Position numbers and translations under genes: made by a program. Shown here in pieces: positions 18,603 to 27,851 of a stretch of 64,000 nt of DNA. The DNA lies in the NCBI GenBank assembly GCA_016125285.1, contig WGMA01000002.1, positions 1 to 64,000 of the forward strand. The letters are read 5' to 3'. The notes below the pieces were generated by a model that was not told the DNA's origin, did not search any database, and saw only the letters and a list, made by a program, of their open reading frames with translations. Positions within the stretch are counted from its first letter, which is position 1. Every line of letters begins with the position of its first letter. The stretch is from Phycisphaera sp. Lineage in GTDB: Bacteria; Planctomycetota; Phycisphaerae; Phycisphaerales; Zrk34.

Positions 18603-20726
18603 TCAGCCGGCCAGCCGCTGGATGTCGTAGAACGTGATGACCAGGAACAACGTGCCGAGCAGGACGATGCCCGCCAGGGTGATCGCCTGCTGGACCTGGA
18701 CGCTGACCGGCCGGCCCCGCAGCTTTTCGATGCACAGCAGCAGGAACAGCCCGCCGTCCACGATCGGCAGCGGCAGGAAGTTGATCACCGCGAGGTTGAT
18801 GCTGATCAGGCCCAGGAAGTACATCAGCCACGGCAGGCCGCGTTCGGTCACCTGCGTGCCCACGTGCGTGATGCCGACCGGGCCGCGCAACGCCTTGACT
18901 GGGATGGTCCGCTGGAACAGGCCCGCGAGGGTTAGGTAGGTCTGCGCGATGAAGTCCCGCGTCTTTTCAAGGCCGATCTTCGTCGCGTGCAAGACGTTGT
19001 CGGCCTTGACCGGTTGTTGCAGCTGGCGGAACAAGCTTCCCGGCAGCGGCTCGGCCCAGCCGAGGTTCGCCAGCGCCGCGCGATGACTGTCGTCGAGCGT
19101 TACGGCGTCTGTCTCGTCGGAGCCGTCGCCGACCGGCACATGGAACGTCGCGTCGAATACGCCGTCGGTGTCGGCTTCGATCGCCACGCGGGCGTCCCGG
19201 AAGTTGTCGACGGCCGTGCCGTTGATCGCCTTGAGCGTCGAATTCTGCGCGAGGTTCAATCCGGCGAAGGGCGACTTGTCGAGCACGCCGCTGATGTTCA
19301 TCGTGCGCTCGAGCGCCACGCCGATGAGCTTCTCGCGCGGTGTAATCTTCAGCGTCTTCTCTTCTTCGCCGCGTTTGACGATGACGCTCAGCGGCATGCC
19401 GTCGTTGGCGCGGATCACGTCCACGAGCTGCTCGTACGACGGGAAGCGTGTGCCCTCTACCTGCACGATCACATCGCCGTCGACCATGCCGCCGCGGGCA
19501 GCGGGGCCGTCTTCGAGCACGGCGTCGGCGCGGACGGTTGGCACGAGTCCGAGGAAGTTCAGCGGCACCTTGTTGACCCCGCCCATCATCTCGGTCGTCG
19601 GCGGTGTGGCCGATACGGTCACCGGCGCGCCGACGGAAGGTTCGCCGTCGGTCGCGGGCGCCGGATCGAACACCATCTCGATCGGCTGTCCCTTCGACGT
19701 GTCGACGTAGTGCTTGTACTGCCAATACGCGGTGACGGGGTGGCCGTTGACTTTCGAGAGAATCATGTTCGGCGACAGGCCGTACTTCTTGTACTCGTCG
19801 GCGATCGGCGGGTTGTGCTGCGCGGTTTGCGTGTTGACGAGCTGGATATCGTTTGCCGGCGTGACGCCGATGCCGCGGATGCCGTCCATCTTCTCATTCG
19901 AGACCGGCATGAGGACGAAATGGAGCTGCTGGGCCATGCGATCGTCGATGCCGGGCCGCTCGATCTCGAGATCGACGGTCTCGCCGGGCCCGGCCAGCGC
20001 TGCGGCGATCTGAAGATCGGTGAAATCGTTGGGCGCCTTGCCGTTGACCTTGGTCACGCGGTCGCCGGTGCGAAGCCCGACTTCGTCGGGGTGCGACTCG
20101 GCGGCGGTGGTCGCGGCGGCGGAGTTGGGGATCACGTTGCCGATGATCGCCGGAGGAAACTCCACGCCCGCCATGAATGCGCAGATGAAGAAGAGCACCG
20201 CGAAGATCGCGTTCATCGTGACGCCCGCGGAGATGATCGCGGCGCGCGGCCAGAAGGGTTGCTGATTGAACGCCCGCGGATCGTCGCTCGTGGCGGTGGG
20301 ATCGAGGTCTTCCTGGCCGACCATCTTCACGTACCCGCCCAGCGGCACCCAGTTCAGGCGGTACTCGGTCTCGCCGAGCTGCAAGTCGGCCGCGGCCTCG
20401 GCGACCTGATTCGACGCGTACTCCTTGACCTCCCTGTACGTGCCGTCCTTTTCCTTGACACGCACGCTCTTGCTCGGCTCCTGCCCCTTGCTGTGCAGGT
20501 GGGCCTCGATGCGTTCGTAGTACGACGGCTCGGTGCTGCCGACGCGAAAGCCCATGCCCTTGCGGTACGACACCAGCGCCTGGCCGAAGCCGATCGCGAA
20601 CTGCGTGCAATGCACGCCGGCCCACTTGGCGACGAGGAAGTGGCCGAGCTCATGGATGAAGATCAGAAAGCCGAATCCGAAGACAAAGATCGGGAGGGCG
20701 AGCTGCGATGGGATTTGATCAAGCAT
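18603..20726 (-). CDS. rseP: Site-2 membrane metalloprotease RseP-like (M50), with PDZ domains
   Basis: A 707-aa intramembrane protease. The zinc-binding HELGH is at residues 25-29 in the first membrane helix, and the second metal motif NFLPLPIVDGG is near the C-terminus, followed by further membrane helices. The central periplasmic part contains PDZ-like units (for example the segment around ARGGMVDGDVIVQVEG). It is longer than E. coli RseP (about 450 aa), with an insertion after the first helix, as seen in planctomycete homologues. It is expected to cut membrane-anchored regulators in envelope stress signalling. It is the last gene of rne-dxr-rseP (84 nt after dxr). The dxr-rseP neighbourhood is widely conserved in bacteria, but cdsA and uppS are absent here. 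Confidence 0.92.
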   Translation of the reverse strand: MLDQIPSQLALPIFVFGFGFLIFIHELGHFLVAKWAGVHCTQFAIGFGQALVSYRKGMGFRVGSTEPSYYERIEAHLHSKGQEPSKSVRVKEKDGTYREVKEYASNQVAEAAADLQLGETEYRLNWVPLGGYVKMVGQEDLDPTATSDDPRAFNQQPFWPRAAIISAGVTMNAIFAVLFFICAFMAGVEFPPAIIGNVIPNSAAATTAAESHPDEVGLRTGDRVTKVNGKAPNDFTDLQIAAALAGPGETVDLEIERPGIDDRMAQQLHFVLMPVSNEKMDGIRGIGVTPANDIQLVNTQTAQHNPPIADEYKKYGLSPNMILSKVNGHPVTAYWQYKHYVDTSKGQPIEMVFDPAPATDGEPSVGAPVTVSATPPTTEMMGGVNKVPLNFLGLVPTVRADAVLEDGPAARGGMVDGDVIVQVEGTRFPSYEQLVDVIRANDGMPLSVIVKRGEEEKTLKITPREKLIGVALERTMNISGVLDKSPFAGLNLAQNSTLKAINGTAVDNFRDARVAIEADTDGVFDATFHVPVGDGSDETDAVTLDDSHRAALANLGWAEPLPGSLFRQLQQPVKADNVLHATKIGLEKTRDFIAQTYLTLAGLFQRTIPVKALRGPVGITHVGTQVTERGLPWLMYFLGLISINLAVINFLPLPIVDGGLFLLLCIEKLRGRPVSVQVQQAITLAGIVLLGTLFLVITFYDIQRLAG

Positions 20727-20810
20727 GCGTCAATAAGTCCCGTGTGATGAATGGGAACAGCGGATTATACGCGGTGTCACCCCTATATACGACTCCGACG
20801 CGTGATCCGT

Positions 20811-22004
20811 TCAGCCCGAGGTGATCTCGGCCGCAACAAACGCCCGGGCGGCCCGGTCGGCGGCCAGGACCGTGTCGAGGTCACGGACCGGCTGGACATC
20901 GATCGCGTCCAGCGCCGAGGCCGCGAGCGTCGTGATTCGGCCGAAGGGGATGCGGCGGTCGAGGAACGCGGCGACCGCGGCTTCGTTGGCGGCGTTGAAG
21001 ATCGCCCCCGCCGTGCCCCCGAGGTCGATCACCCGATAGGCGTGTCGCAGCGACGGGAACCGCTCGAAGTCCGGCTGCTCGAACACGAGCGTGCTCAGCT
21101 TCGTCCAGTCCATCTCCGCCGAGCAGCCGGGCGCCCGCTCGGGCCAGGTCAGCGCGTACTGGATCGGCGTCTTCATGTCCGGCGGGCCGAGCTGCGCCAG
21201 CACCGAGTGATCGGTGAACTCCACAAAGCTGTGTGCGATCGATTGCGGATGGATAATCACGCCGATCTGTTCGCCCGTCAGACCGAACAGCCAGTGCGCT
21301 TCGATGATCTCCAACGCCTTGTTCATCATCGTCGCGGAGTCGATGGTGATCTTCGGGCCCATGTTCCACGTCGGGTGGTTCAACGCCTTCTCGACCGTCG
21401 CGGATTCGATCTGCTCGCGCGTGGCGTTGCGGAACGGGCCGCCGGACGCGGTGAGTACGATGCGCTTGATGCCGCGCAGCGATCCGTTGCTGCCCTGGCC
21501 GTTCCCCTGGATGCACTGAAAGATCGCCGAGTGTTCGGAGTCGACCGGCAGCAGGTGCACGCCGTGCTTCTTGACGAGGGGGATCACCAGTTCGCCCGCG
21601 GCAATGAGCGTCTCCTTATTGGCCAGGGCGACGTCCATGCCTTTTTCGATCGCCGCGATCGTAGCGGGCAATCCCGCGGCGCCGACGATCGCCGCGACGA
21701 TCGTCTCGGCGTCCGTATCGCGGACGAGCTGCTCCGCCGCGTCGGGCCCGGCGTAGACCGTCGCGTTGGGAAGGCGATTGCGGACCGAAGCGGCCAGGTC
21801 GGCGTTGGCGATCGCGACGCGGTCGACGCCGAACTTCGTCGCCTGCTCGACGAGCACGTCGGCGTTGGAGCCCGCGGCGAGCCCGACGACCTCATAAGCG
21901 TCGCCGAGGTTCTCCGCCACACGCAGCGTGTTGACGCCGATGCTGCCCGTGCACCCGAGCACAATCAGTCGACGGCGCCCCGGCCTGTTCGCATCGCCAC
22001 TCAT
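20811..22004 (-). CDS. dxr: 1-deoxy-D-xylulose 5-phosphate reductoisomerase
   Basis: A 397-aa enzyme of the MEP isoprenoid pathway that converts DXP to MEP with NADPH and a divalent metal. The NADPH loop is LGCTGSIGVNTL (about residues 17-28). The metal and substrate sites include PVDSEHSAIFQ (about residues 150-160) and the flexible-loop/substrate motif TASGGPFRNATREQI. Length and order match the family. Its ATG overlaps the stop of the upstream rne gene by 4 nt (22001-22004), so the two are translationally coupled. Confidence 0.97.
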   Translation of the reverse strand: MSGDANRPGRRRLIVLGCTGSIGVNTLRVAENLGDAYEVVGLAAGSNADVLVEQATKFGVDRVAIANADLAASVRNRLPNATVYAGPDAAEQLVRDTDAETIVAAIVGAAGLPATIAAIEKGMDVALANKETLIAAGELVIPLVKKHGVHLLPVDSEHSAIFQCIQGNGQGSNGSLRGIKRIVLTASGGPFRNATREQIESATVEKALNHPTWNMGPKITIDSATMMNKALEIIEAHWLFGLTGEQIGVIIHPQSIAHSFVEFTDHSVLAQLGPPDMKTPIQYALTWPERAPGCSAEMDWTKLSTLVFEQPDFERFPSLRHAYRVIDLGGTAGAIFNAANEAAVAAFLDRRIPFGRITTLAASALDAIDVQPVRDLDTVLAADRAARAFVAAEITSG

Positions 22005-24436
22005 GCCGACTTCTTCCCCGCCTTGTCGTCCTTATCATCCTTGCCATCGCCGTCCGCCTTCGCGGTCGCAGCCTTCTTCGAGCGGCGACGGCGCGGCTTC
22101 TTCTTCGGCGCGGGCTCGGGCGTGTCGTCGTCTTCAGCGGCGCTTGCCGCCTCGGCCGATTCGTCCGGCTCCGACACCTCGGATTCGACGGACGCCTCGG
22201 GCTCTTCAGCAATCGCGTCGGGCGCCTCCACCACGGCGGTTGCGGCGTCGCTCGACGCGTCGTCGTCATGCGTGTCCTTCGATTCGTCAGACGCCTGGGC
22301 CGCCGACTTCTTGCGGTGCCGACGTCCGCCGCGCCGCCGCCGACGCCGCGGCTTGGCCTCTTCGCTCCTGGCTTCTTCGACGTCTTGATCAGCAACGTTG
22401 CCGACGTCCGGGCCGTCGTCGGGCGGCGTCACGGCCTCGACGTGCTCGCCCGCGCCGACATAGCCACGGGCCTCGTCAACATCGCCTTCCGCGTCATCAC
22501 CGTCACCCGCGTCATACCCTGCGTCGTCCGGCTCGTCGTGCGACTGCTCGTCAGATGCCTCCATCGGCGCTCTGTCGTCCGATGGACGCGAATCGCCGTG
22601 CCCGTCGCCGCCGTCTTCGCCACCGCCGCGACGGCGCCGGCGTCGCCTGCGTCGACGGCGTTTCTTCGGCTGACCGTCTTCACCGTGCTCTTCACCGGAC
22701 GCCTGCGCAGCCTGATCGCCTTCCTTCGCGGGCTGCGGCGGTCTCTGCTCGCGGGCCGGCGCTTCGGCCGGCGGCGGCGACTTCGCAGCAAGCGCCGCCG
22801 CGATCTCCGCCTGCTGCTGTGCGAGCAGTTCATCCAACTCATCGAGGTCCGCGATCGTCAGCTCGGCGCCCTTGCCGAACTGCGGCGTCTTGGGCTTCGG
22901 CAGCTTGTCGAGCTGCACCTGTCCGCCGTTGGCGTCGAAGCACGAGATCTCGACGCGGTCGACCACCGCCGCGGGGTTCGCGTGGAACCGCAGCGACTTG
23001 CCCGTCGACTTCTCGAGCTTCACGAGGCTCGCCCGCCGGCGATTCAGCATCTGCGTGATCACGTCGGGGTGCGCCGACAGCTCGACACGCGCGACCTGCT
23101 TGGTGCTCAGCACCACCGCGAGGCGGCGCATCAGGTCCAGCACCACGGACTCGGCCGACAGCACCAGCCCCATGCCCAGGCACGTGGGGCACTCGTCGTA
23201 GACCGACTTCTTCAGCGACGGCCGCATGCGCTGACGCGTCATCTCCAGCAGGCCCAGGTCGCTGATCTTCATCACCTTCGTGCGGGCGCGGTCCTTCTTG
23301 AGGCCCTCGCGGAAGAGGCGCTCGATCTCACGCCGGTGCTTGTGCTGGTACATATCGATCAGGTCCAACACGATCAGCCCGCCGAGGTCGCGCAGCCGCA
23401 GCTGACGCGCCACCTCCGCCACGGCGTCCTTGTTCGTCAGGAACGCGGTCTGCTCGGCGTCACGCTTGTCGCGGAACTTGCCGCTGTTGACGTCGATCGC
23501 GACCAGCGCCTCCGTCTGATCGAACACCAGCGACCCGCCGCACTCCAGCGGCACGGTGCGGTCGTTGATCGACTGGATCTGCCGCTCGATGTCGAACGCG
23601 TCGAACAGCGGCATCGGATCGTCGTAGTGGATGACCTTGATGGTGGTGCGGGGCATCGCGATGCGCAGGAACTGCCGCGCGCGAAGCGCCGCGAGCCGGT
23701 CGTCCACGATGACGCGCTTGATGTCGTTGGTCAGCACGTCACGCAGCGTGCGGATCACGAGGTCGGACTCGGTGTACAGCTCGGCCGGACCCTTGCCCTT
23801 CGTCGAGTTCGCCTCGATGTCCTTCCACAGACGCAGCAGGAAGCTGAGGTCACGCTTCAACTCGGTCTTCGGGCGATCGAGCCCGGCGGTGCGGACGATG
23901 AAACCGAAGTCCTTCGGCGGATCGAGATCGTCGAGGATCTTCCGCATCGCCTTGCGCTTGTCCGGATCGTCCACCTTGCGCGACACGCCGTGACGCTCCA
24001 TGTTGGGCATCATCACGAGGTAGCGACCGGGGATCGAGATGTAGCTGGTGACGGTGGGGCCCTTCGTGCCGATGCCTTCCTTGAGCACCTGCACGAGCAC
24101 TTCCTGGCCGCGCTTCAGGCATTTCTGAATCGGCGGGCGCTCGCGACGCGGGATCTTGTCGCCCACCTTCTCCGTGCGGTCCTTCTCGGAGCCGGGGAAG
24201 TAGCGGGGGTGCACGTCGGTGATGTGCAGGAACCCGGCGCGCTCGACGCCGAAGTCGACGAACGCCGCCTGGATAGACGGCTCGACGTTGGTCACCTTGC
24301 CGCGGTAGATGTTGCCGACGTGCAGGTCGGCGCTTTCGCGTTCGGTGTAGAGTTCTTCAAGCTTGCCGTCCTCGACGATCGCGATGCGCGATTCCTCGCC
24401 GTGGACGTGATTGATGAGCATGTCGGTTGTAGCCAT
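22001..24436 (-). CDS. rne: Ribonuclease E/G
   Basis: An 811-aa endoribonuclease for mRNA decay and rRNA/tRNA processing. The N-terminus has the S1 domain typical of RNase E/G (GNIYRGKVTNVEPSIQAAFVDFG, about residues 41-63). The catalytic DNase I-like part contains VAIDVNSG and DLIDM with the metal-binding Asp residues, and the zinc-link Cys pair is DECPTCLG (about residues 420-427). From about residue 530 the protein becomes low-complexity, with alternating acidic stretches and Arg/Lys clusters. This is a disordered tail comparable to the E. coli RNase E scaffold region, probably for RNA or partner binding. It heads rne-dxr-rseP. The 222 nt between it and ptsI are GC-rich and contain no gene that I can support. 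Confidence 0.95.
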   Translation of the reverse strand: MATTDMLINHVHGEESRIAIVEDGKLEELYTERESADLHVGNIYRGKVTNVEPSIQAAFVDFGVERAGFLHITDVHPRYFPGSEKDRTEKVGDKIPRRERPPIQKCLKRGQEVLVQVLKEGIGTKGPTVTSYISIPGRYLVMMPNMERHGVSRKVDDPDKRKAMRKILDDLDPPKDFGFIVRTAGLDRPKTELKRDLSFLLRLWKDIEANSTKGKGPAELYTESDLVIRTLRDVLTNDIKRVIVDDRLAALRARQFLRIAMPRTTIKVIHYDDPMPLFDAFDIERQIQSINDRTVPLECGGSLVFDQTEALVAIDVNSGKFRDKRDAEQTAFLTNKDAVAEVARQLRLRDLGGLIVLDLIDMYQHKHRREIERLFREGLKKDRARTKVMKISDLGLLEMTRQRMRPSLKKSVYDECPTCLGMGLVLSAESVVLDLMRRLAVVLSTKQVARVELSAHPDVITQMLNRRRASLVKLEKSTGKSLRFHANPAAVVDRVEISCFDANGGQVQLDKLPKPKTPQFGKGAELTIADLDELDELLAQQQAEIAAALAAKSPPPAEAPAREQRPPQPAKEGDQAAQASGEEHGEDGQPKKRRRRRRRRRRRGGGEDGGDGHGDSRPSDDRAPMEASDEQSHDEPDDAGYDAGDGDDAEGDVDEARGYVGAGEHVEAVTPPDDGPDVGNVADQDVEEARSEEAKPRRRRRRGGRRHRKKSAAQASDESKDTHDDDASSDAATAVVEAPDAIAEEPEASVESEVSEPDESAEAASAAEDDDTPEPAPKKKPRRRRSKKAATAKADGDGKDDKDDKAGKKSA

Positions 24437-24658
24437 GTGACAGATTACGCTCCGGTCGGCACGGGCGTGGGCAGCAGTTGGGATGTGTGATGGGTTGGAT
24501 CCATCCTGCGGCGGGAAGCGTGCCGATCCTTTGTGCGGCCTGCCTGAGCGCTCGACCCCGCGGGTTGGGTTGTGCGGGGGAGCGGCCGGGGCCGCGGTGT
24601 GCAGTGTTCGAAACGTCGGGGCGGGTCGGCGAAACGCTCGCCGATCATCCTGCCCCTC

Positions 24659-26416
24659 TTACGCGATGGAACGCCCATCGAACGCTTCGGGGATTACCTT
24701 GCGTGTCTCCTCGCGGAGGTAATTGATTACTTGTCGTTCCGAGTCGTACGAGGCGACCCGCCGCGCCACGCGCTGGCAGTCCCGCATCGTGACAGACCGG
24801 ATAAGCTGCTTGATCTCCGGGATCGCCTGCGGTGTCATCGACAGGTTCCGCAGCCCCATCCCAATCATCAGCATAACATATTCTAACTCGCCGGCCATCT
24901 CTCCGCAGCACGAAACGGGCACATTGGCCCGATTCGCTGCCCGGATCACGTCCTTGATCAGCTTCAAAACCGCCGGATTCGCCCCGCTGTACAGGCTCGC
25001 GACGTGTTCGTTGCCGCGGTCGACCGCCAGCGTGTACTGCACCAGGTCGTTGGTGCCGATGCTGAAAAAATCGACTTCCGTAGCGAAGCTCTTGGCCATC
25101 ATCGCCGCGGACGGCACCTCGATCATCATGCCGATCTTGATGTTGGGGTTGTACTTGATGCCCTCGTCCTGGAGATCCTCCATGACGTCGTTGAGGATCA
25201 TCTTCGCCTGCCGCAGCTCGAGCATGTTGCTGATCAGCGGGAACATCACGCGGACGTCGCCGTGCGCCGACGCGCGGAGGATCGCCCGCAGGTGCGTCTT
25301 GAAGAGCTTGAGGTTCTGGAGGCAGTAGCGGATCGAGCGGCAGCCGAGGAACGGGTTGCGCTCCTGCAGCGCCGCCTGCATCTGCGTGTACTTGTCGGCG
25401 CCGAGGTCGAACGTGCGGATCGTCAGCGGGTGATCGCCGAGCAGTTCGATCGCCTCCATGAACGCCTCGTACTGCTGCTCTTCGTCCGGTTCGGTTTCGG
25501 TCGAGAGGAACAGGTATTCCGTGCGGTAGAGGCCGATGCCCGCGGCGCCCTTCGCCAGCGCCGGCGGGATCTCGTTGGGGAACTCGATGTTCGCCATCAG
25601 CACGATGTGCTGCTTGTCGCGTGTCTCGGCGGCGAGCTTGGCGACCTTGCCGAGCTTCGCCTCGAACTCGTGAAACCGCTCGAGATACCCGCGGTATTCC
25701 TCGAGCTGCTCTTCGTCGGGGTTGATGATGACCAGGCCGCGATTGCCGTCGACGATCACCATGTCGGAGGTGGTCACCACGGAGGTGATGTCTTCGAGGC
25801 CGACGACGGCGGGGATGCCGACGGCGCGGGCGACGATGGCGGTGTGGCTGGTGCGTCCGCCGGCGTCGGTCACCAGGGCGCGGACCTTCGACTTGTTCAG
25901 CGCCGCGGTCTGCGACGGCGTCAAATCGTGCGCGACGACCACCGCCTCGTGCGCCAGGTGTTCGATCTCCGCGCGCACCTCCTCGACGAGGAAGTGCAGC
26001 ACACGCTTCTCGAGGTCCCACAGGTCGTTGACACGCTCGCGGAACAGCTGCTCGGCGCTGGCGAGGAACCGCTGCGCCAACGCGCGGATGACCTGCGACA
26101 GCGCGTACTCCGCGGTGACGTGCTCGTCGTCGATCTTCTGATGGATCTGATCGAGCAGCGTCGGATCGTGGAGCATGCCGAGGTGGAAACCGAAGATCTT
26201 GGCCGGCTCGGGTCCGAGGTCTTTCTCGACGTTGTCGCGCAGCGTCGCGATCTGCTCGCGTGCGGACTCGATCGCGTCGTCGAGACGCTGGTGCTGATGG
26301 TCGACATCCTTGTCGGGCACGACACGGCGCGGGATCGTCAGATCCTCCGCGTCGATCACCACGGCGGGGCAGATTGCCACGCCGGGCGAAACCGGTATAC
26401 CCTTCTTGATTTCCAT
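24659..26416 (-). CDS. ptsI: Phosphoenolpyruvate-protein phosphotransferase (enzyme I)
   Basis: A 585-aa protein read from the ATG at 26416 (MEIKKGIPVSPG), the usual enzyme I N-terminus; an upstream in-frame start adds 25 non-homologous residues. The phosphorylated His is in AGGRTSHTAIVAR (about residues 185-197). The PEP-binding barrel shows the segments DFFSIGTNDLVQYTLAVDR and SCCGEMAGE. It uses PEP to phosphorylate HPr at the head of the PTS. No HPr, EIIA or sugar permease gene is in the window, so this may serve a regulatory (HPr kinase or nitrogen-type) PTS with partners elsewhere. It is followed on the same strand by rne after 222 nt. Confidence 0.96.
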   Translation of the reverse strand: MEIKKGIPVSPGVAICPAVVIDAEDLTIPRRVVPDKDVDHQHQRLDDAIESAREQIATLRDNVEKDLGPEPAKIFGFHLGMLHDPTLLDQIHQKIDDEHVTAEYALSQVIRALAQRFLASAEQLFRERVNDLWDLEKRVLHFLVEEVRAEIEHLAHEAVVVAHDLTPSQTAALNKSKVRALVTDAGGRTSHTAIVARAVGIPAVVGLEDITSVVTTSDMVIVDGNRGLVIINPDEEQLEEYRGYLERFHEFEAKLGKVAKLAAETRDKQHIVLMANIEFPNEIPPALAKGAAGIGLYRTEYLFLSTETEPDEEQQYEAFMEAIELLGDHPLTIRTFDLGADKYTQMQAALQERNPFLGCRSIRYCLQNLKLFKTHLRAILRASAHGDVRVMFPLISNMLELRQAKMILNDVMEDLQDEGIKYNPNIKIGMMIEVPSAAMMAKSFATEVDFFSIGTNDLVQYTLAVDRGNEHVASLYSGANPAVLKLIKDVIRAANRANVPVSCCGEMAGELEYVMLMIGMGLRNLSMTPQAIPEIKQLIRSVTMRDCQRVARRVASYDSERQVINYLREETRKVIPEAFDGRSIA

Positions 26417-26529
26417 CGTGCGTCTTTCGTCCGCGAACCCCTGAGAATCCAGCCAGATGAACAGTTTAGGCCGAAGCGTTCCGCGCGGCACGGTTCATCG
26501 GTTCATATCCTGTCGAAGGCCGGTTGTCC

Positions 26530-27702
26530 TTACTTGGCCGCCTTTGCGAGTTTCGCGGCCATGTCGGTCTGCTCCCAGCTGTAGCTGTTGTTGCCGAAGT
26601 GGCCGTGGTAGGCGGTGTGGCGATAGATCGGTCGGCGCAGGTTCAGTTTCTTGAGGATGCCCCGCGGCGTCATGTCGAAGTGGTCACGCACGAGTTCGCT
26701 GATGCGCTCGGGGGCGATCTTCGCCGTGCCGAAGCAGTCGACGTGCACGGAGGTCGGCTCGGCGACGCCGATCGCGTAGCTGAGCTGGACCTCGCAGACG
26801 TCGGCGAGGCGCGCCGCGACGATGTTCTTCGCGACGTAGCGCGCCATGTAGGCGGCCGAGCGGTCGACCTTGGTCGGGTCCTTGCCGCTGAACGCGCCGC
26901 CGCCGTGACGACCGCGCCCACCGTAGGTGTCGACGATGATCTTGCGGCCGGTCAGGCCCGTGTCGCCGTGCGGGCCGCCGATCTCGAACTGACCCGTCGG
27001 GTTCACGTGGAAGATGATGTCCTTGTGCCACATCTTCTTCGGGATGCAAGGCTTGATGATGTGCTTGATCACCTCGTCGCGCAGCTTCTTCTGCTTGGCC
27101 TTGCCGTTCCACATCGGGCCGTGCTGCGTCGACAGCACGACGGTGTGCACGCGCACCGGCTTGAGGCCGTCGTACTCGACGGTGACCTGGCTCTTGGCGT
27201 CGGGCCGGAGGCCCTTGATCTTCTTGCTGCGGCGAACCGCGACGTGCTTGTCCATCAGCTTGTGCGCCAGGTCGATCGGCAGCGGCATGAGGTGCGGCGT
27301 CTCGCGACACGCGAAGCCGAACATCATGCCCTGGTCGCCGGCGCCTTCGCGGTCGACACCCATCGCGATGTCTTCGGACTGGGCGTGCACCGCGCGGAGC
27401 ACGGCGCAGCTGTCGGCGTCGAACTTCATCGCCGGCTCGGTGTAGCCGATCTCGCGGATGGTCTTGCGGGCGGTCTCTTCGATGTGGTCCAGCGCCTTGA
27501 TCGCAGCGTCGTTGTGCACGCTGACCTCACCCGCGACGACGACCAGGCCGGTCGTGCAGAGGGTCTCGACGGCGACGCGCGCCATCGGATCGACGGCGAG
27601 GAGGCTGTCGAGCACGGCGTCGGAGACTTGGTCCGACACCTTGTCGGGGTGTCCCATCGACACCGATTCGCTGGTGAACAGGTAATTGCCGTTGTACTGC
27701 AT
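26530..27702 (-). CDS. metK: S-adenosylmethionine synthetase
   Basis: A 390-aa enzyme that makes SAM from methionine and ATP. The start at 27702 gives [32 protein letters not shown], with the family signature SEsVseGHPDK and a weak AAGAAG upstream. Further signatures are [11 protein letters not shown] and the glycine-rich P-loop-like [25 protein letters not shown]. Family length is about 385-400 aa. A sigma-70-like promoter at 27790-27818 and a perfect 7-bp hairpin in the 80-nt leader precede it. The flanking genes on the same strand are separated by 113 nt (ptsI) and 149 nt, so it may be monocistronic. Confidence 0.97.
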   Translation of the reverse strand: MQYNGNYLFTSESVSMGHPDKVSDQVSDAVLDSLLAVDPMARVAVETLCTTGLVVVAGEVSVHNDAAIKALDHIEETARKTIREIGYTEPAMKFDADSCAVLRAVHAQSEDIAMGVDREGAGDQGMMFGFACRETPHLMPLPIDLAHKLMDKHVAVRRSKKIKGLRPDAKSQVTVEYDGLKPVRVHTVVLSTQHGPMWNGKAKQKKLRDEVIKHIIKPCIPKKMWHKDIIFHVNPTGQFEIGGPHGDTGLTGRKIIVDTYGGRGRHGGGAFSGKDPTKVDRSAAYMARYVAKNIVAARLADVCEVQLSYAIGVAEPTSVHVDCFGTAKIAPERISELVRDHFDMTPRGILKKLNLRRPIYRHTAYHGHFGNNSYSWEQTDMAAKLAKAAK

Positions 27703-27752
27703 GTGAAGCTTCTTTGTGCGGAGGTTCGCCCGCCGTTGCGGGGGTCGTAGTG

Positions 27753-27774
27753 GCGAAAACATCCGTATTTTCGC
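27753..27774 (-). promoter_or_regulatory. Hairpin in the metK leader
   Basis: GCGAAAA (27753-27759) and TTTTCGC (27768-27774) form a perfect 7-bp stem with an 8-nt loop inside the predicted metK 5' UTR. No U-run follows, so it is not a simple terminator. I could not match it to a known SAM riboswitch core. Confidence 0.35.
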
Positions 27775-27789
27775 GTGAAAAGCCGTGTA

Positions 27790-27818
27790 GATATAGCGGA
27801 CGAGCCGATTAACGGCAA
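27790..27818 (-). promoter_or_regulatory. Predicted metK promoter
   Basis: Minus-strand TTGCCG (27813-27818) and TATATC (27790-27795) are separated by 17 nt. This places the transcript start near 27783, about 80 nt before the metK ATG. Confidence 0.5.
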
Positions 27819-27851
27819 GCGCCATTCAAATTCGCAACAATCGCTGGCCAT

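Noticed and set aside
24437-24658. Possible small RNA or HPr gene between rne and ptsI
   Set aside because: No coding frame with family features and no known RNA motif; GC-rich sequence without clear structure.
27703-27851. SAM riboswitch in front of metK
   Set aside because: Only one hairpin and none of the conserved core sequences I know could be found.
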